The notes under the pieces: model-generated
What the model was told of the DNA's origin: nothing
Seen by the model: the letters and a program-made list of their open reading frames with translations, nothing else
Database searches by the model: none
Origin: Sceloporus undulatus
Taxonomy: Eukaryota > Chordata > Lepidosauria > Squamata > Phrynosomatidae
Reading direction: 5' to 3'
Assembly (NCBI RefSeq): GCF_019175285.1
Contig: NC_056528.1
Span: forward strand, 20,085,657 to 20,149,656
Length of the DNA: 64,000 bases
Shown: positions 23,501 to 34,104 of the stretch, piece by piece
Position numbering within the stretch: position 1 is the stretch's first letter
Layout: every line of letters starts with the position of its first letter
Program-made: the position numbers and the translations under genes

Positions 23501-26500
23501 GGTTTTGCCAGTCTCTTCCTCTGAAATACATCAATCCTACAGCACTTATGGCTTTCCTTTGTGATTTCTCATCCCAGTACTAAACAGGGCTGACCCTGTT
23601 TAGCTTCCAAGATCAGACAGAATGTGGTGCTTTTAGTGTTTCTTGTTGTTTCTGACTTATGGTGACCCTAAGACAAACCTATCATGGGGTTTTCTTGGCA
23701 GGGTTTATTCGGAGGAGGTTTGCTGTTGCCCTCCCCTGAGGCTGAGAGCATGTGACTTACCAAAGGTCATCCAGTGGGTTTTATGGCTGAGCAGGAAATC
23801 AAATCCTGAATCCAAAATACACTGCAGAAATCATCCAGTTTTGGACTGCTTTAACTGCCCTGACTCAATGATAGAGAATTCTGGAAACTGTAGTTTTGTG
23901 AGACATTTAACCTTCTCTGTCAGAGAGCTCTGGTGCCACAATAAACCACTTCCCAGAATTCCATAGCACTGAGACAGGATAGTTAAAGCGGCCTCAAAAT
24001 GGATTATTTCTGCAGTGTGTTTTGGACCCTGATCTCCAGAGTTGTACTCCAACACTCAAACTACAGTAACATGCGACACTGGTCTCCCAGAATACTACTG
24101 TAACACTCAAAGCACTACACCATGCTGGCTATTGATGGTACTCTATAAATACCACCAAGCCATGCTATAGAGGAAGACTGGTTTTTGTTCTCTACCACTG
24201 AGTAATTTTATCTTTTGATTCCTTCTAGTGCGTTCCTGGAAGCCTAGAGGATCCAAAATGTATAACGCACCATAAATTGATACATGCTGCTTCAGAGAAA
24301 GTGCTGACCGACACAAAAACAGTGCTGGAGGAGAACGTTCAGGACAGAGGTATGAGGGAAACATAGGACAAACTCAGGTCCCAGAAGCCAGACTGTGTAG
24401 TCTGGGGAATGTGGGAAATATACCTTATGGGTTAGCCATGCAGGCAGTTGCACACTATTTGGAAGGGCAGATGTCAACATCTTGTTCAGTATCCAAAAAA
24501 AGGTAAGGGATGATATTGATGTGGAATCCTGGGATTGGCAGTTGAGGGAGGGTCATTTACAGTTCTCAGCCTGAGTTTTCTAGGGTGCTTCACCAAAGAA
24601 CCATGTCCCTAAATGTTTATCCTGTATATATTTCATTTCAGTGGAGGCTTTACATGATAAAATATTCCCTCTCTCTTTTAACTGTGTGAAGGCTCAAAAC
24701 ATGCCATGCTGTGCTAACACTTTCCCAATCTTTCTCTCTCTAGATGTTTTGGTGCTGGTAAAGAAAAGAGCACCACCTACTCCTCCCAAAATGGCTGACA
24801 TTTCTGCAGAGGAAAAAGTGAGTCCGGAGGGCTTGTGGCAACTCTTGCTTGTTGTGGCTTTGCCAGCCTTTAGGCCAAGGGTGAAAAACCTCTTTCAATT
24901 CCAAATTTAATTGTAGAGAAGTACTCAGGAGATGCATTGTGAGGTGGAAAGGGCTTAGAGGCGAAGGGATGCAGTTTCAACTTTTTAAAATGAGGGAGAA
25001 ACACATACAGAATCTGAAAAATCACTAGATGATGGTGTCAGGGCATTGTCATCTGGGGAAGCCCAGGGGGACACATTGGGATCTCAAGAGCGCCTGATTT
25101 CCCATCTCTTTAGTAGCAGGATGCCTATGAATCCTATTTCTTGCCTTGTCTCAACTGCTTGTAGTATAATGTCTGCAGAAAGGATTGTGCTTCCTTCTTT
25201 GCCTCCTGGAGGGCACACACTGCTCCCTCTTGGGTCACGTCAGCATGTGATGCCTCCAGCTCTGAGTCCTCCTTCTGGAAGAGCAGGTGTGACTTGGCAT
25301 GAGCTGGTTATGGAGTGATGCAAGGAAGCTGCTGTGGGTGGATTACCCAAAGCTGGCATGGAGCAGATCTACCCTGACTTTCCTTGGCAGGCTTTCAAAG
25401 TGAGGGTTAGGAAGTAACCTTCAGTGTCTCCTCTGGTACCAGCTGAGTGTATAGCATATGGTGGGGCAGGAGAGGGGAGATGATCTGGGCCTGGCCAGGG
25501 AGCAGCTGGGGGCATCTGCTGCCCAGTTGGCCTTCTGTCCCTGCAGCCTCTGTGTTGTACTATTTTGGGCAATGCATGTCACTCCCATCAGACCTCTGGG
25601 ATTCTATGTTTAGCTGACTGCTAACAGTCTTCCTCTCTTGCTTTGCCTGATGTGTAGGTTGTTTGCTTGTCACTGAGAGGGTGGTCTCTCACATCTTAAC
25701 TTGCAGTTTAGGTTTCCTGGAAATAATTGGAAACATTTCCAGATTTTAAATTGGAAAGATTTCCAGCACTGGTTAAACTGCACACATTTCTTTGATGTGC
25801 ATTTACTAAACAAAACTTTTCAGTGAACCGAATTCACTGTTTGAACTGAATTATTTGATTAAGAAATGAAAATAAGGCACACTTAATATGATTTTGGTAC
25901 AGTCTCACCTCTGTATCCAGAAGATCAGTAACCACAGATTTATTTACCTGCATATGGAGGGGGGGGCTGGTCTCTCTAGGCATCTGAGTTTAAAAAACTG
26001 GTATTTTAAAATGTTAGTGTAGAGTGGTTGTGCAGCCTATCTAGAAGATGTCTCACCATTCTTGGAGGCTTTCAGGAGAAGTAGATTGCACATTCATGGC
26101 CAAAAAAAGAGCAGTTTGGTGTGTTGGGATTCACACGAGTAGCTTTGCCCACCTTACTGTATTTCATCTTAAATTTATCAGTGAGTAAAATGGATAATTT
26201 CAACCCCTATATGTTTTTTCCTCTACTCACATAACTGGACAAATGCATTTTCTTTTTCATACAGCGGAAGCAGGAGCAGAAAGCTCCTGACAAGGAGGCA
26301 ATCCTGAAGGCAACCACCAGCCTCCCATCCCACAGCGTGGACCGTAGCGTGGCTCACCACAATATGAGGGATGTGAGTACTGTGGTTCTCTTGTTCATGT
26401 GGTCTTGTAATACTGTAACTTATCTCCTAGAGTTGTAGCCACTGCTATGAAGACATGAGTAAAACCTGCACTTCTTTGTCTTTTGGAAAGTTGACCATTT

Positions 26501-29500
26501 CATGCCAGGGAAGACTATGAGGTTGCTCATGTATTCAAAGCCAAGGGACTACTAAAATGCATTGTTCTGGATGACACTGGATGACAGTAAGAGAGAGAGA
26601 GAGAGAAAGAGAGATAGTTGAGGTTGTGGAAGATTACAAGACTGTGATTCTCATCCTTTTGTATCTTAAATCCCACCAACCATGCTGTCAAACAACAACA
26701 CAAAATCCTTGGTTCCCATCATGATAGAAATAAAAGCCCACATTTCCCAAGAAGGACGTTTATCTGTTATTCTTGTTATATCTGTTATTTTTGGAGTATT
26801 TTAAGGACACAGAAATACTGCAATGATTTTGTTGAGAGTAAACACAAATACGCCACAGTTTTCAAAGACCTTGATCATGTTTTTGAGCATAATTTTTACT
26901 CCTGTGGTAATATAAAACACAAAGAATTTAAAAACTGAATTATTAGTATTGGAAGTAATATAATACTTACTAAAACAGTCGTGCCCTACTAAGACTACCT
27001 GTATGTTCCCAAAGCCACTGGCTGAGAACCACTGTTCTAGAGCAAGGGTGAGCAAGTATGGGTTTGTCAAGAACAAATCCTGCCAAACTCACCTTGTATC
27101 TTTTTGAGGTGGGGGGGTCACTAGTTTAGTAGGTGATGGGAATGCTGTGAATGTCATTTATCTGGATTTCAGCAAAGGATTTGACAGGTTTCCTCATAAT
27201 ATTTTGATTAGCAAACTATATATGGGATAGATAGAAACACCATAATTGGTTGGAAAACTGCTCAAACTGTTGTTATCACTGGCTATGCTTCAAACTGGAA
27301 AGAGATCTCAAGTGTAGTTCTATCCTTGACCCGACACTCTTCAATATTTATTATCAATGATTTAGCTGATGGAGTGTAGGGAATTCTTATCAAATTTGAT
27401 ACAAAATGGGGAGGGCTAGCTAACACATTGGAAGATAGGAACAGAATTCAAAAGGACCTTGGTAAACTAGACAAATGGGTTTAAATTAATAAAATGAAAT
27501 TCAGCAGAGACAAAATGCAAAATTCTATATCTAGGCCACAAAAACCAAATGCACAAATTGGGGGATACTTGGCTCAGCAATGCTATATGTGAAATGGCAT
27601 TGTGATGCTGCAGCAAGGAAGGCAAATGCTATCTTAGCTTACATTAATAGAAGCCTAGTTTCTGTGTCCAGGGAATTCATAGTCTCCCTATATTCTGCAC
27701 TGCTCAGGCCTCATGTGAGAGATCTGATAGGCCTGATAGCCTATACAGCCCCTTCCAACTCTATGGGTAAAATGTAGTGGTCTCCAAGAAGACCGGGTTT
27801 TGGGTGACCGCCCCTAGAAAATACATTTTTTGTCTCTTTTCTTTCAGTTTCAGACAGAACTTCGGAAGATCTTAGTCTCTCTCATTGAAGTTGCCCAGAA
27901 GCTGTTAGCGTTGAACCCAGATGCAGTAGAATTATTTAAGAAGGCAAACGGTATGCAATTATGCTTCCTGCATTCAAAAGCACCTTTTCTGTCTGGGCTT
28001 GAAATCTGGAAGTAGACCTATGCTGGAACTGGCTGCAGTTCCAGGCCTCTCCAGGCGTTCTCTTGGTGTCAAACACTGACATGTTACTGCTATAAGATAA
28101 AAAAACCAAAAACTTTATTGGTGGTAAATGATGGAGCAGATGGTACACACAAGAGAAGCATTCCAGCTTTTTTGCTGACAGGGTCCAGTATTCTGTCACA
28201 GCCAGTGATAGCATTAGGCCCCTTACTCAGACTGTCCTTGGCTAGGGATCAGATTCTCCAAGGTTGGCTATATGGGTCTCTGGGACTAGTGAACATCTCT
28301 TCCAGAGTGCAGTTGTCTCTAAAACCTATGCAGAGCCAGATTTGTCACTACAGTAAGTGTAGCTCATATGCCAAACTCCTCCTGCTGCATACACCATGAG
28401 GGACTGGTCTATTCTTGGGAACGTTTTGTACATAAGTGAAGCCAGAGAAATAGGCCTACTTTAAAGACTCAAGACTTTCTTTGTTGACATGTGCAGTTCC
28501 CCTTCTCCTCTTTGTTGTTTTTGGTTAAAGAAGTTATCCCAAGATGTTACACTCACTCACCTGACTTGAGCCTGCAGTATTCCCTATATTCAAAATGACT
28601 GAGGACTGAAAAGGGCAGCTGTGTCTTCAAAGCCTGCTTAAATCCATTATGCTCTGACCTGATCTGCCACTTTCTGTCTCTAGCCATGTTGGATGAAGAT
28701 GAAGATGACAGAGTGGATGAAATTGCTTTGCGCCAGCTGACGGAAATGGGATTTCCAGAGAGCAGAGCTGTCAAAGCACTTCGCTTAAACCAGTAGGTGT
28801 AATGGGCGCGTGTCTTTGGGGAGCCTTGTACTATGACCTGAAACTGTCAACTCAGGAAGATTGTTGTAAATTTCTAGGGCCTTTCCTTGATACTGCTTTG
28901 GAGGTGTAGTTTTTGCTTTAACTTGTATGTAGGCATAAATGATTTTAATTTTTTAAAGTATCTTGAACATTATTTCATAAAAGAATATGACCAAGATTTG
29001 GGATACAGGAAGTTTCAGTCAACCTCCAGAGGTTGTGCAGTTGTGCCAGTCCCCCTTGGAGCGTTGGAAAGGGCTGTTGAGAATAACCTCCTGCTTGAAG
29101 CTGGAGAACCTGCATTGAGCCAGGTGGTTGGATTCAGTGGTTTCATAGGGCCCCATCGAATTCTGTGATTCCTGGTGGTGACCATCGACCGTGCTTAGAC
29201 CCCTTACTCTGGAAGGCCATAAATTTCCCATCCTTTGGCATAAGGTAACAGAATGGCTCTTACTTGCCTGCTTTCAAAGGACTTGAGCCAGTTAGAAATT
29301 GGTCCTCACTTGCTTGGGCACCTGTGCTTTCTCCTTGTTAAAATGCAGTGGCAAAGCTACCACCCTTTTTCTTATTAGAGATGCTCCTGAGAAAACTAGG
29401 GTGGCCTGTGCACAGATTCACAGAAGTGGAGCCAAGTGAGATGGTGCATAGAATGGGAGGCTGAGTTCCCAGGTTGGCTTGAACTCAACTAAGAGACATA

Positions 29501-32500
29501 CCTTCTAGGCCTTGGGCCATCACTTGCCTTGTGGAGATCCCCACCACGAGTTCCTGCACACCCTCTATGTAGGGTTCCCCTAGGACTGAAGTATCCTCCT
29601 TCCATGCTTTCTCCCACTGTGCTTGAAGCACACATGTGTGCTTTCTCTCCCAGGCTCCTTTGCATCAACCGCAATGGTGTGGTGGTTGCTGCCGTTGGCC
29701 ACAGCAAGATTTAAGCCATGTTGTGAGGCAGTTTCTTCAGTCTATTGTTTCTGCCTAGATGTGGGTGCCGCTTATTGACGTGTGACCTTCGTCATGCAGC
29801 ATGTCCGTGACTCAGGCCATGGAATGGCTGATTGAACATGCCGATGACCCCACCGTTGATGCCCCTCTGCCAGGTCAGTCCGCGGAGGAAAACGCAGCCG
29901 AAGCAGGAACGTCCTCTGCTCAAGCAGCTGGTGGGGCGAGCCTGGAAGCGACCCAAGAGGAGCCGAAGGATGAGCTAACCGAAATATTCAAGAAGATCCG
30001 CAGGAAAAGAGAGTTTCGCCCTGATCCACGGGTACATTCAAGCGTGTGTGTCTGTGACTGTATATTTAAATAATATTTCAGTAATGGCCCTTGAGGGCCA
30101 GAGTGTGGAAATGTTTCATTTTTCCTTTTTTGAAATATGTGTTCATGTTAGTGGTTAAAAATTAATGTATTATACAGGTTTGTAGTCTTATTTTATGTTT
30201 CATTTATTCCCCCCTCCCTTAAAGTTGGATATAAAATCATAATGCTATATTTCTGTACCAACTGATTTTATTTTGAAGTCGCTGGCTTTTTTTTCTTTTT
30301 CTTTCTTGTGTGTGTGGAATTGATGATGTTTTCTTTGCCCTGAAGTATTTCCCAGTCCCCAGGTAAATACTTTCCAAAATGAAATGTATTTGTACTTTCC
30401 TGTATGTTCATACTATCTTGGAAGCAGTAAAGATGGCTACAGCCAGTGAGCCCTGATGTTATTTCCAGGACCCTGATTGAACAGAGATCAAGCAAGAGAG
30501 AGAGGAACGTTAGCTTTAAAGCAATATGATCCTAATGCTTATGTAGTATTATATTGCTTAAAGCACTTTAGTCCTTTGACTGTAACTCCAGGATAACAAT
30601 TTTAAAAGACTTAGTGGAAATTGGTGGAAATCAGTTTCTGAAATGTTGCTTGAGACAGGATGTGAGAAGGGGAAGGACACAAGGACACACTTAGAATCTG
30701 TCCCCAAACCAGTGCTGCATCTAAGAGGCTCTGTCATTCTGGTTTCAGGCTGTTATTGCCTTGATGGAGATGGGCTTCGATGAGAGAGAAGTAGTGGATG
30801 CGCTCAGAGTGAACAACAATCAACAGAATGCTGCAGTGAGTATCCATTGCAGTGGGAGAGAGCTCCTCCTTGAGTTGTTGTTGTTGTTGTTGTTGTTATA
30901 TAACCTCCTTGGGTAGGGAATTCCACAGTCGAATCATTGCTATCGAGACAGTCCTGTTACGTGTTCCCACCAAACTAACTTCATGATGTTGGTCCTCTGA
31001 AGACCTCAAATTTCAGGCAGGCTCATATAGCAGAAGGTATCTTGGCCCCAAGTCATTTAGGGCTTTGTGAGTCAACACCAGCACCTTGAATTTTGCTCAA
31101 CAGCAAACTAGAAGCTAGTGTAGTCTTGCAGCCTGGCTGCTGCATTTTACACTGGTTTCAGCTTCCATTTTTCAAGGGCAGCCCTGTGTAGGGTGCATTA
31201 CAGTAATCTAATTGAGAGGTAACATCTTCCAACTCTATGATTTTAGGATTCTATGAACCACTTTGGCCAGATCTGCCTTCCCCAAGTTTGTAGTATCTAC
31301 AACAAGGTTGAAGAAAGTGCAGCCGTGGGTTGCATGCAGATCCAAAGGCTCTTTTCAGACCTCCGGGGACAGTTCAACATTTCTTTAAACATTATATTAC
31401 AGAAAAAGTCTCCTCGAACACCTTGGGGAGCAAATTTGCTATGTTTCTCTTCCTACCGGCAATTTTAGTCCTAAAGGTGGACCAGAGGGGGCTGGGGGAG
31501 GCTAAAATGAATGTGTGGGAATGGCACAGAAAACCATTGCAAAATTGGGTTCAAAATAATGTTCAAAGCATAGGACATAGAAGAGGAAGTGCAGTCCCTG
31601 TTAGATCTCACAGAGGGCACAGGGTGGCACTTTATTTGCACAGTGACAAACTGTTCAAGGGATGTAATGTCTGGACATTTCATCTTTCCTTATAACTTGC
31701 TGTAGTGTGAGTGGCTGCTCGGAGACCGGAAGCCCACTCCGGAGGATTTAGACAAGGGAATTGATCCTGCCAGTCCTCTCTTCCAAGCCATCCTGGAAAA
31801 CCCAGTTGTACAGTTGGGTCTCACAAATCCTAAAACGCTACTTGGTAAGTGCTGTTTCCTAAGGCGAAATATGTTCACTAGGTATCGTGCAGGCTTTGCC
31901 CACTCTTGAAAAGCATGAGGTGACGGTTGGTTTCTCTGCAGAATCCCAAATCCTGTAATATCTCTGAGACTTACTAAACAAATAATTGCTTAGAATAACA
32001 AATGGACAAATAATTTATGATGATAAATTGAAGCTGGGAGGTGTAGAACCATATGCACCACCTTGAGCTCGTTGGAGTAAAACCAGGGTATAAATGTAAT
32101 AATAATAATTAGTTTAAAACTAGTCAAAGACATGGATACTGAAATGAAACTATTTTCTTTTTTATTAATGTCACTCTCTTCCTCCTCCTTCCCAACTCAA
32201 GGACTCGGGGTACCTTACAAACATTTTAGTGGCTACTTTGCTTGGAAGATACTAAGCCTCAATGTTTCAGAGGAGGATGCTATGGCTCTGAATGTTGCAA
32301 GGGAGATCCTTTGTGCAAAATTATGCAAATAAAGATGTCAGTAGTGCTTTGATGGTGCATTCCTGCATGGCATGGGGTTGGACTAGATAGTCCTTTTAGT
32401 CTCTTCCTACTCTGTGATTCTATGAAAGTTAGGTCTTCATATACTTGGATATAATTCTGCATCAGGAGTCTCATCTAGAAGATGGAGTGGCTTGTTTTCT

Positions 32501-33098
32501 GCTGCTCCATAGAGCAAAACACAAACCAATTGATACAAATGACAGAAGAGATTCCACCTAAACATTAGGTCAAGTACCTCTTGACTCTCAGAACAGTTTG
32601 GAAGCAGAATGGACTGCCTCAGAGGGAGTCTCCTTGTTTGGAGGTCTTTAAATGAGCATCTTTTAGGAGAGTTTTAGCTGTGTATTCCTGCAAAGCTTGG
32701 GGTTGGATTAAATGTCCCTTGCAGCTCCTTCCAACCCTAAGATTCTGTGTATCCTTTGAATCCTCTGCTAGTTGTGGCTAATGTTCAAAGTTTCCCTGTA
32801 TGGCATACAGAGAGATCTTGAAGCACATTTGAGACTAACTGCAAGAAAGAAGTTGACGGCATGAGCTTGCATAGAGTTAAGTCTACCTCCTCGGATGCAT
32901 ACTAATTGAACAGACTAATATGGCTATATCTTTGAATTCTATAGTCACTTATGGAGTATTTTCCCCTCCCTTTCTCTGACAGCCTTCGAAGATATGCTTG
33001 AAAACCCCTTGAACAGCACTCAGTGGATGAACGATCCAGAAACGGGGCCTGTCATGTTACAAATCTCTCGAATCTTCCAGACGTTGAACCGCACGTAG
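20382..33098 (+). CDS. UBAC1: UBAC1 (KPC2), ten coding exons
   Basis: UBAC1 is the KPC2 subunit of the KPC ubiquitin ligase. With RNF123/KPC1 it promotes turnover of p27Kip1 in the cytoplasm, binding ubiquitinated cargo and the proteasome. Exons: 20382-20519, 24229-24349, 24744-24817, 26265-26372, 27848-27950, 28684-28792, 29800-30031, 30749-30835, 31706-31844, 32983-33098. All introns are GT-AG and phases agree throughout. The joined frame has 408 codons plus TAG; human UBAC1 is about 405. Domains: N-terminal ubiquitin-like fold (about 5-95); UBA1 (about 187-232, MGF at 203-205); UBA2 (about 290-332, MGF at 303-305); STI1-like C-terminal segment (about 355-396). The start [10 protein letters not shown] matches the family start. 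An out-of-frame ATG at 20371 precedes it. The gene is intact. Confidence 0.97.
20645..20780 (+). repeat. CR1 fragment, sense
   Basis: gatatggcagccctgttgaa through gggagcgagcttgttttctg to ccagctcaacattag. It forms an inverted pair with the CR1 piece at 20935-21072. Confidence 0.75.
20792..20927. repeat. 136-bp palindromic MITE
   Basis: Ends are caggggtccccagactgtg and its inverse cagtctggggaccactg. The arms hold cttcagctcccagaagcc and gggagctgaagtccaaaatc. The copy at 22026-22161 has exactly the same length. The CAG-GG(T)-CC ends suggest hAT, but I see no 8-bp duplication. Confidence 0.75.
20935..21072 (-). repeat. CR1 fragment, antisense
   Basis: gaggttcctcctaatgttga through ccctcctcaatatggcacc to gtcacctcttag. 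It is joined directly to the next antisense CR1. Confidence 0.78.
21073..21515 (-). repeat. CR1 LINE, antisense
   Basis: From cacagagttggaagagacc to ccaaacctttcaccattttg. The minus strand reads [20 protein letters not shown], the C-terminus of the CR1 reverse-transcriptase protein. Confidence 0.88.
21520..21690. repeat. Unclassified repeat, second copy at 61500-61700
   Basis: The two copies share cttcccaagcgactcaggca (cttcccacttggctcaggca), caaactgctgca and tttgccatcttga in the same order. The family is not one I can name. Confidence 0.6.
21945..22215 (+). repeat. CR1-like 3' end split by a MITE
   Basis: ggacatcttcaaaaagaggc and ctactggggatgctctaat lie on the left. On the right, aatggcccataaggcccctt and ccaactctgtgattg complete the CR1 3' end. 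Confidence 0.65.
22026..22161. repeat. 136-bp palindromic MITE, second copy
   Basis: Same ends and length as 20792-20927, starting cagtggtctccaaactgtgc. It is inserted in a CR1-like 3' end. Confidence 0.75.
22216..23450. other. UBAC1 intron 1, no repeat recognised
   Basis: Apart from a short ATC run near 22318-22337, I see no element or exon here. Confidence 0.4.
23455..23636 (-). repeat. 5S-Sauria SINE, antisense
   Basis: The middle part (ttcttaggcaaggaacacag, ttttgccagtctcttcctct) precedes a 5S-derived head (gggctgaccctgtttagctt, ccaagatcagacag). Confidence 0.78.
23637..24130 (-). repeat. Sauria SINE, antisense, split by MITE family A
   Basis: The tail and body (gtttctgacttatggtgacc through gtcatccagtgggttttatg) break off at 23810. 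The B-box side resumes at 24028 with ccctgatctccagag. It abuts the 5S-Sauria copy. Confidence 0.78.
23811..24027. repeat. MITE family A variant nested in a SINE
   Basis: Ends are tccaaaatacactgcag and ctgcagtgtgttttgga, exact inverses except one base. The core matches family A. The termini differ from the usual ggctgcatcc type. Confidence 0.75.
24229..24349 (+). CDS. UBAC1: UBAC1 exon 2
   Basis: Codons 47-86 plus one base, [20 protein letters not shown] onward. Acceptor cttctag, donor AGAG|gtatga. Second half of the ubiquitin-like domain. Confidence 0.95.
24744..24817 (+). CDS. UBAC1: UBAC1 exon 3
   Basis: Codons 87-111, [20 protein letters not shown] then SAEEK. Acceptor ctctctag, donor AAA|gtgagt. 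It ends the ubiquitin-like fold and begins the charged linker. Confidence 0.95.
24818..26264. other. UBAC1 intron 3
   Basis: 1.4 kb with no recognised transposon and no further exon. One G-run lies at about 25960-25967. Confidence 0.4.
26265..26372 (+). CDS. UBAC1: UBAC1 exon 4
   Basis: Codons 112-147, [20 protein letters not shown] to NMRD. Acceptor catacag, donor GAT|gtgagt. Charged linker. Confidence 0.95.
26640..27043. repeat. Degraded hAT element in UBAC1 intron 4
   Basis: The left end resembles cagtggttctcaacctttt (here ctgtgattctcatcctttt). The right end ggctgagaaccactg is a clean hAT terminus. AT-rich, no coding capacity. Confidence 0.55.
27060..27765 (+). repeat. CR1 LINE fragment with reverse-transcriptase remnant
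   Basis: The sense strand reads [20 protein letters not shown], a decayed form of the CR1 RT block YLDFSKAFDTVPH. Later come a FINDL-like piece and ctgcactgctcaggcctcat. It ends near ccttccaactctatgg. It is broken and 5'-truncated. Confidence 0.8.
27848..27950 (+). CDS. UBAC1: UBAC1 exon 5
   Basis: Codons 148-181 plus one base, [20 protein letters not shown] through ELFKKAN. Acceptor ctttcag, donor AACG|gtatgc. Almost invariant in the family. Confidence 0.96.
28118..28245. repeat. Unclassified repeat, second copy at 58676-58800
   Basis: Shares gagcagatggta/acagcagatggc, gcattccag..ttttgctga and cagtgatagcattaggccc/aatgatagaactgggccc with the other copy in the same order. Confidence 0.5.
28684..28792 (+). 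CDS. UBAC1: UBAC1 exon 6
   Basis: Codons 182-217 plus two bases, [20 protein letters not shown] then [16 protein letters not shown]. Acceptor gtctctag, donor CA|gtaggt. Start of UBA1 with MGF at 203-205. Confidence 0.96.
29800..30031 (+). CDS. UBAC1: UBAC1 exon 7
   Basis: Codons 218-295, [17 protein letters not shown] through an Ala/Glu-rich linker to [15 protein letters not shown]. Acceptor gtcatgcag, donor CGG|gtacat. End of UBA1 and linker to UBA2. Confidence 0.96.
30749..30835 (+). CDS. UBAC1: UBAC1 exon 8
   Basis: Codons 296-324, [20 protein letters not shown] then VNNNQQNAA. Acceptor gtttcag, donor GCA|gtgagt. Core of UBA2 with MGF at 303-305. Confidence 0.96.
30870..30898. repeat. 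(TTG)n microsatellite
   Basis: Eight or so TTG units in UBAC1 intron 8. Confidence 0.9.
30905..31225. repeat. LINE 3' fragment (same family as 9392-9830)
   Basis: gtagggaattccacagtcga, gacagtcctgttacgtgttc, ccagcaccttgaattttgct and gtgcattacagtaatctaat follow the order of a common reptile LINE 3' region. Family assignment is uncertain. Confidence 0.5.
31706..31844 (+). CDS. UBAC1: UBAC1 exon 9
   Basis: Codons 325-370 plus one base, [20 protein letters not shown] through [15 protein letters not shown]. Acceptor gctgtag, donor CTTG|gtaagt. End of UBA2 and start of the STI1-like region. Confidence 0.96.
32341..32427 (+). repeat. CR1 3' terminus
   Basis: agtgctttgatggtgcattc, ggggttggactagatagtcc, then ctctgtgattctatga. 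Confidence 0.75.
32465..32752 (+). repeat. CR1 LINE 3' end, sense
   Basis: ggcttgttttctgctgctcc, attccacctaaacattaggt, then cttggggttggattaaatgt and ccttccaaccctaagattct. Confidence 0.78.
32812..32942. repeat. Unclassified repeat family U
   Basis: tgagactaactgcaagaaag, aagttgacggcatgagctt and gactaatatggctatatctt. Related copies lie at 33797-33889, 33978-34060 and 38210-38336. Confidence 0.6.
32983..33098 (+). CDS. UBAC1: UBAC1 exon 10 and stop
   Basis: Codons 371-408 and [23 protein letters not shown] through [11 protein letters not shown]. Acceptor tctgacag. Second half of the STI1-like region. Confidence 0.96.
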
Positions 33099-33796
33099 GA
33101 TGGGAAAACCTCTCCGCTGTTGTGCCATTTTGGACTCTCTTCTGGGCTTTGAGTCTCTAAAGGACAGAAGACTTTCAACGGCTGACTAGGAGAGAGCAGA
33201 AATTAGTGTGTTGGGTGTTTCTCTCTCTCTCTTTGCATTTTGGGATAGATGCATTATGAACTTTTTCTGTTTGCAGTTTTGGCTTACCTGCTGTGTGACC
33301 TTTTTTTTTTAGTGTGAACAGAAGATGGCTTGAAGACATAGGCCAAAATCCCAGTTGTGAGTCCCAACAAAAGTAGACCCATGGACTCAGTTGGAAGTTA
33401 ATCTGTTCAAGGCTCAAATTCCCATTGATTCAATAGGCCTAGTCTTGTTGGGACTCGTAACTGGATTGTGGCCATAGACCTTTTTCGTTCCTCTCATACG
33501 TTTCTATAGAAACAATTATACATCCAAATACAGGACAAAGCTTTTACAGTTACCTTTAAAACAATCTTAATTATTGGAAAGTGACAACATAACCCATGTT
33601 TTCAGTATTTGGGCCAAGGGCAAAGGCTTGCTGGTGGCAGCTTGACAGGCCATCGATAAGACAGTAATCAGAGTGTCTCCTTCTCGTGATTAAGGTGTGT
33701 CTGTACTGAAATACAGAAGGCTTTTTAAAGTGACCGTTTGGTGGCTCTGTTTTTCTTGACTACGGAATGAGAGCTTGGAAGGAGGAGTGAGTCTTG

Positions 33797-33889
33797 GGAG
33801 ATCTTGGAGCCCCTTTGAGACTCACTGGAAGAAAGAAGTTGGAAGCATTAGCTTTCCTAGGCTTAAATCCACTTCTTCAGATGCGTTTG
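33797..33889. repeat. Family U repeat
   Basis: gggagatcttggagcccctt, tgagactcactggaagaaag, then cttcttcagatgcg. Confidence 0.65.
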
Positions 33890-33935
33890 CCTTGGGTCCC
33901 TTTCTTCAGAGAAAGTGAGCAGAGAAGTTAAATAT

Positions 33936-33945
33936 AATAAATAAA
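33936..33945 (+). terminator. UBAC1: Candidate UBAC1 poly(A) signal
   Basis: Two overlapping AATAAA motifs (33936-33941 and 33940-33945), the first canonical ones after the UBAC1 stop. They sit in simple sequence, so support is weak. Confidence 0.35.
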
Positions 33946-33977
33946 ATTAATTAATTAATTAAAATAAAATGCAAAAG

Positions 33978-34060
33978 TGTGCAGGGAGACCTTGGAGCCC
34001 CTTTGGGACTCAATGGAAGAAGTTGGCAGCAGGAGCTTTCCTAGACTTCCTCTGATGCTT
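33978..34060. repeat. Family U repeat, near-duplicate
   Basis: cagggagaccttggagcccc, tttgggactcaatggaagaa, then gagctttcctagacttcctc. It is very like 33797-33889 and ends about 50 bp before the TOR1A promoter elements. Confidence 0.65.
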
Positions 34061-34104
34061 TCAGTTCAATAGAAACCATGGATATATACTGTAGAAGCCA
34101 TTGG

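Larger units (their letters stand above)
33099..34100 (+). other. UBAC1 3' UTR and UBAC1-TOR1A interval
   Basis: The first AATAAA after the stop is at 33936-33945, within an (ATTA)n run and only about 340 bp before the TOR1A ATG. Two family-U repeats flank that run. Either UBAC1 uses this late site, so its transcript ends almost at the TOR1A promoter, or it uses an earlier variant signal I cannot identify. Confidence 0.5.

Noticed and set aside
29000-29170. Possible old CR1 3' end in UBAC1 intron 6
   Set aside because: Only weak word matches (ggagcgttggaaag, gtggttggattc); not enough to call.
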